Assembly (NCBI GenBank): GCA_047600805.1
Contig: JASGKG010000001.1
Location: 4,154,001-4,218,000 of the forward strand
From: JADKHC01 sp047600805
GTDB lineage: Bacteria > Verrucomicrobiota > Verrucomicrobiia > Opitutales > Opitutaceae
Length of the DNA: 64,000 nucleotides
Direction of reading: 5' to 3'
In this document: positions 36,687 to 44,623 of the stretch, one piece after another
Layout: each line of letters starts with the position of its first letter
How positions within the stretch are numbered: position 1 is the stretch's first letter
Notes under the pieces: model-generated
The model's input: the letters and a program-made list of their open reading frames with translations, nothing else
Told to the model about the DNA's origin: nothing
The model's database searches: none
Translations under genes and position numbers: made by a program

Positions 36687-37555
36687 GTATCGGTGGGCTC
36701 GATGCCGTGCGTCATCAGCCAGAGCAGGAAAGCGTCGCCCCACCGTGCGGCGGGGCCTGCTTTTGCCTCAAGCGCGAAGCCGTGGCCGCCCCTTTCATAG
36801 ATGTGCAATTCCGCGGGGATGCCGTGAGCTTTGAGCGCGACGTAAAAGTTGACGCTGTGCTCGACGGGTACAGTGCCGTCATCGGCAGCGTGGGCCAGAA
36901 AAACGGGTGGTGTGTCGCTTCGGATCTGGTCCGAAAGTTTTTTAATCGTGTAGAGCGCTGGAAATCTTCCTGGCGCATAGTTGGCGGGGTTTAAGGGTTC
37001 CAGTACGCCATAAATCGGTGCGCAGAAATCCGGACGCGCCGAGTTTTTGTCGACGTTGTCTGCGGTATCGGATTCTGCGAAGTTGAGCGCTAGGTTTGCG
37101 GCGAGGTGCCCGCCTGCGGAAAATCCGACCACGCCCGTCTTGGCAGGATCGATCTTATATTTTGTGGCGTTCTGGCGGATTACTCGCATCGCGCGGCGCG
37201 CATCCTGCACCGCCTCGTCGGGCTGCAGTCGATATTTTAGAACAAATACGCCGAACCCGCGTTTCTGAAACCATTCTGCGATGCGAGTGCCTTCTTTCGG
37301 CATCACGATATTGCGGTATCCACCGCCGGGGCACACGAGAATTGCGGGTGCCGGTGTTGCTTGGTTTGGCGATGGATAAAAGGTCAGCTCTGGCTGGTAA
37401 ACGTCGGTGATCGAACCGTTCGCCCCAACCAGCTCTTTATTTTCCCGTTTCTCTGTGCCTGGTGCGGGTCCGTTCCAGATGGCGATCTTCTCGGTTTGCG
37501 CGAAAGCAGCGCACCCGAGTAATAATGACAATAGTAGCGGCGAGAAGCATTTCAT
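36671..37555 (-). CDS. Secreted alpha/beta-hydrolase, BD-FAE/acetylxylan esterase-like
   Basis: A 294-residue esterase with a signal peptide (SPLLLSLLLGCAAFAQ). Oxyanion stretch ILVCPGGGYRNIVMPKEG, nucleophile in GVVGFSAGGHLAANLALN, Asp in HAADDGTVPVEHS and His in YERGGHGFALE. The order and spacing match the carbohydrate-esterase-like 'BD-FAE' and Axe families that remove acetyl or feruloyl groups from plant polysaccharides. It is convergent with the esterase-GH28 fusion gene. Confidence 0.85.
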   Translation of the reverse strand: MKCFSPLLLSLLLGCAAFAQTEKIAIWNGPAPGTEKRENKELVGANGSITDVYQPELTFYPSPNQATPAPAILVCPGGGYRNIVMPKEGTRIAEWFQKRGFGVFVLKYRLQPDEAVQDARRAMRVIRQNATKYKIDPAKTGVVGFSAGGHLAANLALNFAESDTADNVDKNSARPDFCAPIYGVLEPLNPANYAPGRFPALYTIKKLSDQIRSDTPPVFLAHAADDGTVPVEHSVNFYVALKAHGIPAELHIYERGGHGFALEAKAGPAARWGDAFLLWLMTHGIEPTDTAQAK

Positions 37556-37606
37556 GATTTGTTGGTCCGGGTCACTCAGCGGGCCATCTCGTCAGCGAAG
37601 CGGAAA

Positions 37607-37984
37607 TTAACTGAGCGCCTTCTCGGCTTCGGCGAGGGTTGTGCAGGTGACGATGTGCACGGTCCGCGGGTAGTGAAAGAGCGAAAGGATGTTGAAGCCG
37701 ACGTCCTTGGAACGCTTCGGAATCACCCGCACCACCAGCGCGGTTCCTTTTTCGCGGCACAGATCCATCAATCGCTCCACGTGCGGAACGCTCCCCGCAT
37801 CCATTGACTGGACACCGCTGAGGTCGGTGAGGATCTTGAAGTTGCCTTTTAGTGATGGCAGTTGTTTTGCCACGTCCTCCACGCACGACTGCATGGCTTT
37901 GGCGTCGATCGCGCCGCGTAAGGTGATGCGCAGCTGGTTGGCCGCTGCGTTGATGGAAACTTCGAAAATGGGAGGACGGACCAT
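37607..37984 (-). CDS. STAS-domain protein (anti-sigma-antagonist-like)
   Basis: A 125-residue single STAS domain: FEVSINAAANQLRITLRGAI, then KILTDLSGVQSMDAGSVPHV. STAS proteins bind anti-sigma factors or act in transport regulation. The usual phosphorylated Ser-Ser-Gly around 'D-S-S-G' is replaced by MDAGS, so classical serine phosphorylation control may be lost. Start at ATG 37984; in-frame codons reach 38107 but add no conserved sequence. It precedes no kinase or anti-sigma gene here. Its nearest upstream neighbours are the sigma-factor pair at 38-40 kb. Confidence 0.7.
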   Translation of the reverse strand: MVRPPIFEVSINAAANQLRITLRGAIDAKAMQSCVEDVAKQLPSLKGNFKILTDLSGVQSMDAGSVPHVERLMDLCREKGTALVVRVIPKRSKDVGFNILSLFHYPRTVHIVTCTTLAEAEKALS

Positions 37985-38146
37985 GGCTGAGGACGCGTGT
38001 GAAGCTAATTTGACCTGCGGCAAACTTAGTTGCGCCCCCGGTGGTTTCGCAATCCAAACAACGAGGCATGCTTTGGCGGACAAAAAATCCCCGGGGTGTC
38101 GTACCACGCCTCGGGGATCTTACACCTGGCGACTGACAGAAGAGTA

Positions 38147-38809
38147 TTATCTGCGGCTTGAAGCGTTTCGGATGTAGGCGTCGACCATCGCTTCGGTGAT
38201 CACGTACTTCCAGAGGCCATCCGATTTTTGAAAAGTCGAGCGGTCGCGGCGCGTGCCAGGAAGTCGGAATTGAGTTCTTTCGTCGGAAACGGCTTCGAAT
38301 CGGGCGGCGTCGAGCACATCGGCGTTGGGAAACGGGCTTTGCATGATGGCAAACGTGAGTTCGGTTGAGGCCATTTCGTCGACAGACTTCCAGCGCGAGC
38401 GTGTGTCTTCGGGCAGGCCGGCGAGAAACGCTTCGGCTTTGGTGCGAGCAGATGGATCGAACATCAACATCTGGGCGACGCGCTGGGTGTCTCCGCGATC
38501 GCAGGCCCAGGCGAATGTTTGCAGTGCCGCCAGCGGCGTAGCCTGGCCCTCGTCGCGATAGTTCTCGATGAGCTTCGCCGGAACGCTGTTTGGTGTCGTG
38601 GCCGGGGCTGGCGTTGTGTTTTCCGGCGCAAGAGCGGACGGTGCCGGAGTCGACGCGTGGTGCAGGTAAGCCTGATGGAGCAGGCGGTTGTTCTCATAAC
38701 GCAGCCGGCCAACTTCACGGGCCTGTTGATGATGCCGGTAGTAAAAGGTTCCGGCGGTGAGCGCGGCCGCCAGCAAGGCTGAAATCACGGATAAATTTTT
38801 AGCGGTCAT
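38147..38809 (-). CDS. Membrane-anchored paralogue of the sigma factor's C-terminal domain
   Basis: A 220-residue protein from ATG 38809: N-terminal membrane helix (ISALLAAALTAGTFYY), short coiled coil (EVGRLRYENNRLLHQAYL), Pro/Thr/Ala-rich linker, and a C-terminal domain (about 90-215) with LAALQTFAWACDRGDTQRVAQML, a proline-linked turn, and a final GLWKYVITEAMVDAYI. The C-terminal domain resembles the C-terminal part of the sigma factor immediately upstream (TPHDAAMTFAYAGDVADPSLMAKLL; GWKYVVPAEAVKY), with the same FDPS/FDDT-KAEAFL/RAEAQK step. It is 17 bases downstream of the sigma gene in the same operon. Role unknown; an anti-sigma or envelope-sensing partner is an inference. Confidence 0.65.
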   Translation of the reverse strand: MTAKNLSVISALLAAALTAGTFYYRHHQQAREVGRLRYENNRLLHQAYLHHASTPAPSALAPENTTPAPATTPNSVPAKLIENYRDEGQATPLAALQTFAWACDRGDTQRVAQMLMFDPSARTKAEAFLAGLPEDTRSRWKSVDEMASTELTFAIMQSPFPNADVLDAARFEAVSDERTQFRLPGTRRDRSTFQKSDGLWKYVITEAMVDAYIRNASSRR

Positions 38810-38826
38810 AGTGTGCGCGGCGGACG

Positions 38827-40251
38827 TTATTTGTTGCTCAACTTCGCAAGGATATCGCTGTTTAAATTGAGCGGCGCGTACTTCACCGCTTCGGCCGGAA
38901 CAACGTATTTCCAGCCGTCGGCGGTCTGTTGGTACTCGTGGGTGTTTCGGTTTGATCCCTTTTTTCGAGTCGCCACGCGGCCGGGCCCAGTTTCCACGAT
39001 CTCCATGAAACGTTCCAGCAAGTCGGCTCCGGGCGGTGGTGCTTCGAGGCAAGCGGCGGCGAGGCAGAGACCGTAGAAAGCTTCTGGGGTTGGATAGGCC
39101 AAGCGGATCGCTTCGGGCATGGTCGAGAGCGTCTTCTGAGCTTCGGCACGGGTTGTGTCGTCGAAGTAGAGAAGCTTGGCCATAAGCGAAGGATCGGCCA
39201 CGTCGCCAGCGTAGGCGAACGTCATCGCGGCGTCGTGTGGCGTGGCGATGCCGTGATCGCTGTGTCCGCGCGGCGTCACTTCTTTGCGCGGTGCTGAAGC
39301 TCCCACTGTGGTTTCGCTCGAGCGTGTCGTTTGCCGGTCCTGCATTGCACGCGCGACGGCGGACGCTTGGGCGGCAAATTCATCCGCGGCCGCGGACACG
39401 GTGGCGACCGGCGCTCCCGTAGTATTCGCAGCGAGGAGGCGTGCGTTCTCGTTGTGGAGCGTCGTGAGTTCTGGCTTCAGGTCTTTGGCGGTCGACGTGC
39501 AGAGAATCGCTGTGATTCCGGTCGCGACTAAGGCGCTGACGATGGGGGCAGTGATTTTGCTCATAAAAATGACGGTGGCTACTCCGGTCAGTCCGGATGA
39601 GGGGCCGACAGCGAGTGCGGTTCCGGTGATTGTAGCGGCCAATCCGCTCGGCGCAGCGGCGACCGCTTGGTTGGCCAACAGGGCGCCTAGGGCCGCCGCA
39701 GTTGAGGTGACGCCGCGTTTGCTCAAGTATCCGCGGAGTTTTTCGAGTGCGCGTTCGGCGCGCATGCGGGCGGCGTTTTCACTCAGCCGCAATTTTTCTC
39801 CAATCTCTGCGAAGGTGAGCCCGTGAAAAAACCGCAGCAGCACAAGTTCGCGGTCGCGCTCTTGGAGTTGATCCATGGCCTCGTCCAAGACGGGGCGGAC
39901 TTTTTCCCAATCGACGTGCGCCTCTGAAGGGATGATTTCGTCGGGCATGGCTTGGAGCGTGTGTTTTAAGTTTTGGCGGCGTGCTTCGCTTCGCACCGCA
40001 TCGACGGCGCGGTATCGGGTTGTCTGATACAGCCAGCCGGCGAGCGCCGGGTGGGTTTTCAGCGCCGTGGATTTCCGCGCCAGGTCGATGAAGACTTTTT
40101 GGGCAATTTCTTCCGCCAAATGACGGTTGCTGTTGGTTCGCCGGAGCGCCGCTGAGTAGACCATGTTGAGGTGCCTTTGAACAAGTTCTGAGAAGGCGTC
40201 GTCAGCGTGTTCATCGACGTAGCGGTGGAGCAGGTCTGCATCCGTTGTCAT
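38827..40251 (-). CDS. ECF sigma factor fused to membrane anchor and extracytoplasmic-type domain
   Basis: A 474-residue protein. Residues about 15-175 are an ECF sigma-70 factor: sigma2 (FSELVQRHLNMVYSAALRRT, LAEEIAQKVFIDLAR, LAGWLYQTTRYRAVDAVRSE) and sigma4 (LVLLRFFHGLTFAEIGEKL, SENAARMRAERALEKLR). Then Ala/Gly-rich hydrophobic stretches (about 183-252, including ITAPIVSALVATGITAIL), a linker, and a C-terminal domain (about 340-470) shared with the next gene. Fused sigma factors of this type occur in Verrucomicrobiota and Planctomycetota. It could be a membrane-held sigma factor released or gated by a signal. Likely operon partner: the 220-residue gene 17 bases downstream. No anti-sigma gene with a ZAS motif is adjacent. 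Confidence 0.85.
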   Translation of the reverse strand: MTTDADLLHRYVDEHADDAFSELVQRHLNMVYSAALRRTNSNRHLAEEIAQKVFIDLARKSTALKTHPALAGWLYQTTRYRAVDAVRSEARRQNLKHTLQAMPDEIIPSEAHVDWEKVRPVLDEAMDQLQERDRELVLLRFFHGLTFAEIGEKLRLSENAARMRAERALEKLRGYLSKRGVTSTAAALGALLANQAVAAAPSGLAATITGTALAVGPSSGLTGVATVIFMSKITAPIVSALVATGITAILCTSTAKDLKPELTTLHNENARLLAANTTGAPVATVSAAADEFAAQASAVARAMQDRQTTRSSETTVGASAPRKEVTPRGHSDHGIATPHDAAMTFAYAGDVADPSLMAKLLYFDDTTRAEAQKTLSTMPEAIRLAYPTPEAFYGLCLAAACLEAPPPGADLLERFMEIVETGPGRVATRKKGSNRNTHEYQQTADGWKYVVPAEAVKYAPLNLNSDILAKLSNK

Positions 40252-40467
40252 AGAGGTGCTTCACTTGTTAACCGCCTGCCGCCGAAAAAGCGCACAAAAT
40301 ATCTGAAGGCTCTCGTGTGTTGAGGGTGGAAACACGCCGTGTCGAGGTGTCCCGGGTTGTGACTTGGGCTGGTACGCTATGGCTCAATGCTGAGCTGCAC
40401 GTCGCGCCTCGTGCTAGGAAAAATGGGTCTGCCATCGATGGAATGCTGCATGCAAGAGAGTGTCGCT

Positions 40468-43050
40468 ATGGACCCGCAAAAACTCACCGTCATGTCACGA
40501 CAAGCCATCACTGATGCGCAAAACGAAGCGCGCCGGCGGCAGCATTACGAAGTCGACACTTGGCACCTGCTTTTTGCCCTGCTCACCCAGGAAAACGGAC
40601 TCGTGCCGGCCCTGATCGAGAAGCTCGGGCTGACCACGAGCGCGGTTCATCTTTCGGTCGATCGCGAATTGGATCGGCTGCCAAAGGTCACCGGCAGCGT
40701 GGACGTTTCCAAAATTTACGTGACGCAAGCGGTGCAGGAAGTGCTCACGCGCGCAGAGGAGGAGGCGAACAAGCTCAAAGACGAGTTTGTCAGCGTGGAG
40801 CATCTGTTCCTCGGCCTGATCGAGGTCGCGAAGCCGGAGGCTTTCGCCAAATTTCTAAAGAGCTTTGGTTTCGACCGCTCTAAAATCTTGAAGACGCTCC
40901 GCGAAATGCGCGGTAGCCAACGCGTCACCACCGACAATCCCGAGGCGACTTACCAGGCGCTCGAAAAATACGGCATCGACCTCGTGGCTCTCGCCCGAAA
41001 AGGGAAAATGGACCCGGTCATCGGCCGCGACGACGAGATACGCCGCACCGTCCGCATTCTTTCCCGCAAAACGAAAAACAATCCCGTTCTCATCGGCGAA
41101 CCGGGCGTGGGCAAAACCGCCATCGTCGAAGGTCTCGCCCAACGTATTTTGCGCGGCGACGTGCCCGAGGGCTTGAAAGACAAAACCATTTTCGCGCTCG
41201 ACATGGGCGCGCTGCTCGCGGGCGCGAAATTCCGCGGTGAATTTGAAGAGCGGCTCAAAGCCGTGCTTAAGGAAATCAAAGAAAGCGACGGTCGCATTCT
41301 ACTTTTCATCGACGAGCTGCACACGATCGTCGGCGCCGGCAAAGCCGAGGGCGCGATGGACGCGGGCAATCTGCTCAAGCCGATGCTCGCGCGCGGCGAA
41401 TTGCACTGTATCGGCGCAACCACGCTCGACGAATATCGCAAGCACATCGAGAAAGACGCTGCGCTTGAGCGCCGTTTCCAACCTGTGATGGTCGAGCCAC
41501 CGAGCGTGGAAGATGCGATCTCGATTTTGCGCGGCTTGAAGGAGCGCTTCGAACTGCACCACGGCGTGCGCATTCAGGACAACGCGCTCGTCAGCGCGGT
41601 TACGCTTTCGAATCGCTACATTTCCGACCGCTTCCTTCCCGACAAAGCCATTGACCTTGTCGACGAGGCCTGCGCGATGATTCGCACCGAAATGGACTCC
41701 GCGCCGCAGGAGCTGGACGCTTTGCAGCGCCGCGTGCTTCAACTCGAAATCGAAGAAGCCGCGCTGAAACTTGAGAAAGACGAAGCGTCGAAGCGGCGTT
41801 TGGATGCGCTACGTAGCGAACTTGCGGATACGCGTGGCCAGGCCGCCGCGTTGAAAGCCAAATGGGAAAAGGAAAAGGCCGCGGTGAATCGTGTGCGAAA
41901 AGTCCGCGAGGAACTCGACGCTGCCCGCGTCGAGATGGAAAAGGCCGAGCGTGCCTACGATTTGAGCAAGCTCGCCGAACTTCGCCATGGCAAGATCCCG
42001 AACTTGGAAGCGGAGCTAAAGAAACTGGAGAAGACCGAGACCAAAACCGAACTCTTTAAAGAAGAGGTCTCTGCTGAAGAGATTGCCGAGGTTGTCGCGA
42101 AGTGGTCGGGCGTTCCGGTCACACGTCTGATCGAAAGCGAGAAGGAAAAACTTCTGCGTCTCGGCGACGTATTGCACGACCGCGTGATCGGCCAGGATGA
42201 GGCCGTTCAACTCACGAGCGAAGCGATCTTGCGTGCGCGCGCCGGCATCAAAGACCCGCGCCGTCCGGTCGGTAGTTTCCTTTTCCTGGGGCCGACTGGT
42301 GTGGGTAAGACCGAACTCGCGAAGACCCTTGCGGAGACGCTCTTCGACAGTGAGGCCGCGATGATCCGCATCGACATGTCCGAGTACATGGAGAAGCACA
42401 GCGTCGCGCGGTTGATCGGTGCGCCTCCTGGCTATGTCGGCTACGACGAAGGTGGTCAGTTGACCGAAGCCGTCCGGCGCAAGCCGTACGCGGTGGTCCT
42501 CTTCGACGAAATCGAAAAGGCGCATCCCGACGTATTCAACGTGCTGCTACAGGTGCTCGACGACGGTCGTATCACCGACTCGCAGGGCCGCACGGTCGAT
42601 TTCAAGAACACGATCATTATCATGACGTCGAACCTCGGCTCGCGCTTTCTGCTCGAAGGCGTGACCGGCGATGTGATTCCGGAAAGCGTCCGCGAAAGTG
42701 TGATGGCGGAGCTGCGCCGGGCGTTTCGTCCGGAATTCTTGAACCGCATCGACGAGACAATCCTCTTTAAGCCGCTCACGCTCGAGGAAATCACCAAGAT
42801 CGTCGACCTGCTCGTGGCCGATCTCAATAAGCGCTTGGCCGAACGCCGCGTGACGGTCGTGCTCGACGCGAAAGCCAAGGAATGGGCCGCCGAAAAAGGC
42901 TACGACCCGGTCTTCGGCGCGCGTCCACTGAAACGTTTCTTGCAGCGTCAGATCGAGACGAAGCTCGCCCGTGCGCTCGTCGCCGGCGACATCGCCGAAG
43001 GCTCGACCGTTAAATTCCACGTGAAGGACAACGAGCTGGTGATGAAGTGA
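40468..43050 (+). CDS. clpB: ATP-dependent disaggregase ClpB
   Basis: An 860-residue Hsp100 AAA+ chaperone that, with DnaK, pulls proteins out of aggregates. ATG 40468 follows AGAGAG by eight bases, giving the normal N-terminus MDPQKLTVMSRQA. Two nucleotide-binding domains: Walker A GEPGVGKT at about 211 and GPTGVGKT at about 609, with Walker B LLFIDELHT and VVLFDEIEKAHPDVF. A coiled-coil M-domain (about 405-520, Lys/Glu/Ala-rich) sits between them. GIDLVALARKGKMDPVIGRD is the linker. No IGF/L loop, so no ClpP interaction. Followed by psd after 75 bases. Confidence 0.97.
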   Translation: MDPQKLTVMSRQAITDAQNEARRRQHYEVDTWHLLFALLTQENGLVPALIEKLGLTTSAVHLSVDRELDRLPKVTGSVDVSKIYVTQAVQEVLTRAEEEANKLKDEFVSVEHLFLGLIEVAKPEAFAKFLKSFGFDRSKILKTLREMRGSQRVTTDNPEATYQALEKYGIDLVALARKGKMDPVIGRDDEIRRTVRILSRKTKNNPVLIGEPGVGKTAIVEGLAQRILRGDVPEGLKDKTIFALDMGALLAGAKFRGEFEERLKAVLKEIKESDGRILLFIDELHTIVGAGKAEGAMDAGNLLKPMLARGELHCIGATTLDEYRKHIEKDAALERRFQPVMVEPPSVEDAISILRGLKERFELHHGVRIQDNALVSAVTLSNRYISDRFLPDKAIDLVDEACAMIRTEMDSAPQELDALQRRVLQLEIEEAALKLEKDEASKRRLDALRSELADTRGQAAALKAKWEKEKAAVNRVRKVREELDAARVEMEKAERAYDLSKLAELRHGKIPNLEAELKKLEKTETKTELFKEEVSAEEIAEVVAKWSGVPVTRLIESEKEKLLRLGDVLHDRVIGQDEAVQLTSEAILRARAGIKDPRRPVGSFLFLGPTGVGKTELAKTLAETLFDSEAAMIRIDMSEYMEKHSVARLIGAPPGYVGYDEGGQLTEAVRRKPYAVVLFDEIEKAHPDVFNVLLQVLDDGRITDSQGRTVDFKNTIIIMTSNLGSRFLLEGVTGDVIPESVRESVMAELRRAFRPEFLNRIDETILFKPLTLEEITKIVDLLVADLNKRLAERRVTVVLDAKAKEWAAEKGYDPVFGARPLKRFLQRQIETKLARALVAGDIAEGSTVKFHVKDNELVMK

Positions 43051-43082
43051 GGCAACGCCTTCGCCTGTTCGCCTGAAGGTGG

Positions 43083-43104
43083 AACGTGTTGACCTCAACA
43101 CGTT
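43083..43104. repeat. Perfect 10-bp inverted repeat after clpB
   Basis: AACGTGTTGA / TCAACACGTT, separated by CC, 33 bases after the clpB stop and 22 before the psd start. No T tract follows on either side, so it is not a standard intrinsic terminator. It could be a protein-binding palindrome or an mRNA-stabilising hairpin. Confidence 0.6.
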
Positions 43105-43125
43105 GAACGGGATTGTTTCCTCTGC

Positions 43126-44103
43126 ATGGCCGCTGTCGCCCTTCAATACTACAACCGCTATACCAAAACCATCGAGACCGAGGCAATCTACGGCGAACGC
43201 TGGCTGCGTTTCGCCTATGATAATCCGGTCGGCCGGCTGATGGTCTGGGGCTTGGCGAAGCGAAAGATTTTCTCCGCGTGGTATGGCTGGCGCGCGAGCC
43301 AACGCGCTCCGCAGATCGATCCCGACACCGGGTCGGGGGAGTTCCGCATGCCGTGGCAGCGAAACAGCACGCTTCGCATCCTGCCGTTCATCGTGAAGTA
43401 CAACATCGATGTCGACGAATTCGCGAAGTCGCCGTTCGAGTACAAATCGTTCAACGAGTTTTTCTATCGCGCGCTCAAGCCGGGTGCGCGACCCATCGCC
43501 GAGGGCGAAAAGGTCGCGGTCTTTCCGGCGGACGGCCGCCATTTGGTTTTCCCCAACATCGACACCGCCGAAGGATTTTACGTGAAGGGCGCCAAGTTCG
43601 ATCTTGCCGAACTACTCGGTGAGGACGGTTTGCCCGAGGAAAAGCGCGAGCTGACAAAAAGCTTTGCCGGTGGCGCCATGATCATCTCGCGCCTGTGCCC
43701 CGTTGATTACCACCGGTTCCATTTCCCGTGCGCCGGTATTCCGGGTGAGCCCCGCCTGATCAACGGCGTGTTGTTCTCGGTCAGCCCGATCGCGCTGCGT
43801 CGCAACATTAACTATCTCGTGGAGAATAAACGCATGGTGACCGAACTGGACTCGCCTGTGTTCGGCAAGGTCGTGTGCATGGAAGTCGGCGCCACGAATG
43901 TCGGCAGCATCGTGCAAACAAATCTCCCCGGCCGCGCTGTCGCGAAAGGCGATGAAAAAGGACTCTTCAAGTTCGGCGGTTCTTGCGTGATCACCATTTT
44001 CCAAAAAGGAAAATTCCGCTTCGACGACGACCTCATGGCGAAAAGCCGCGAGTACATCGAAACCTACGCACGCATGGGCGATCGGATGGGCGTGGCGCCT
44101 TGA
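43126..44103 (+). CDS. psd: Phosphatidylserine decarboxylase
   Basis: A 325-residue decarboxylase that makes phosphatidylethanolamine. It cleaves itself to a pyruvoyl enzyme at the serine of FKFGGSCVITIF (FGGS in place of the usual LGST). Family marks: YKSFNEFFYRALKPGARPIA, FPADGRHLVFP, ISRLCPVDYHRFHFPCAG and LDSPVFGKVVCMEVGATNVGSI. It belongs to the longer, membrane-associated class. It follows clpB on the same strand but is probably an independent unit. Confidence 0.92.
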   Translation: MAAVALQYYNRYTKTIETEAIYGERWLRFAYDNPVGRLMVWGLAKRKIFSAWYGWRASQRAPQIDPDTGSGEFRMPWQRNSTLRILPFIVKYNIDVDEFAKSPFEYKSFNEFFYRALKPGARPIAEGEKVAVFPADGRHLVFPNIDTAEGFYVKGAKFDLAELLGEDGLPEEKRELTKSFAGGAMIISRLCPVDYHRFHFPCAGIPGEPRLINGVLFSVSPIALRRNINYLVENKRMVTELDSPVFGKVVCMEVGATNVGSIVQTNLPGRAVAKGDEKGLFKFGGSCVITIFQKGKFRFDDDLMAKSREYIETYARMGDRMGVAP

Positions 44104-44123
44104 TGCCCGCAGTCGCGCTCTCA

Positions 44124-44345
44124 CCGATCTAAAGGCAAGGCACAGACCGCCCGCGGCGGCGGGCCGGTTCGGCTCGCGTGCGGTGTTTTCGGTAGGGTCG
44201 CACCGCCGGGGCGACCGTGTTTGGCACTGCCCTCGGAGCCGACTATCCGCACGGACGGCCAATTGGGCCTGCCCGACGTTTGTCACCCGTTCGTTTGAAG
44301 GATGACCGTTGGATAACGGACGGCCAAGGCTGGCCATCCCTACCC
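44124..44345. repeat. Cluster of REP-like palindromes between psd and tRNA-Leu
   Basis: GC-rich, palindrome-filled 220 bases with no gene. One unit reads GTAGGG then a hairpin (GGTCGC / GCGACC arms) ending CCGTG at 44192-44219. Another, on the opposite strand at 44307-44343, reads GTAGGG then a hairpin (GGCCA / TGGCC) and a second hairpin (CCGTT / AACGG). A third copy of the same type lies in hsdM. Repetitive extragenic palindromes with GTAGGG heads fit Opitutaceae-like genomes from memory; not verified here. Confidence 0.6.
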
Positions 44346-44450
44346 ATCAAGCATCAGCACTCTTTAGTGCATTTGATGGAAGCCGGACGTGCTCAATTTC
44401 TCCGCTTGCCTGAGGCCTGTAGGCTCGCAAGCTCTCCCATCTCACAACCC

Positions 44451-44534
44451 GCCCGGGTGGTGGAATGGCAGACACGAAGGTCTTAGAAGCCTTTGCCGTA
44501 AGGCGTGCAGGTTCAAGTCCTGTCCCGGGCACCA
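44451..44534 (+). tRNA. tRNA-Leu (anticodon UAG)
   Basis: Acceptor GCCCGGG pairs with CCCGGGC; CCA is encoded. A long variable arm (TGCCGTAAGGCGT) marks a class II tRNA. The anticodon stem AAGGT/GCCTT encloses CTTAGAA, giving TAG, which reads CUA/CUG codons. Its 3' end is the apparent attachment site of the element that follows. Confidence 0.95.
44519..44534 (+). repeat. Attachment-site half: tRNA-Leu 3' end, 16 bases
   Basis: CCTGTCCCGGGCACCA, the T-arm-to-CCA end of the tRNA, is the presumed core attachment sequence. The same 16 bases occur at 62962-62977 in inverted orientation. Confidence 0.6.
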
Positions 44535-44539
44535 CAGCG

Positions 44540-44596
44540 ACTTACGTAAGTTTTGAGGGAGGTTTACTTGAGCCATTGACAGATTCATTGACAGAT
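44540..44596 (+). promoter_or_regulatory. Palindrome and direct repeats upstream of integrase
   Basis: A perfect 12-base palindrome ACTTACGTAAGT (44540-44551) is followed by two direct copies of CATTGACAGAT (44574-44584 and 44586-44596) in a 12-base period. They lie between the tRNA and the integrase gene, where arm-type integrase or excisionase binding sites are expected. Confidence 0.45.
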
Positions 44597-44623
44597 AGCC
44601 GCGAAAATGCGTAGGGTTGCGCA

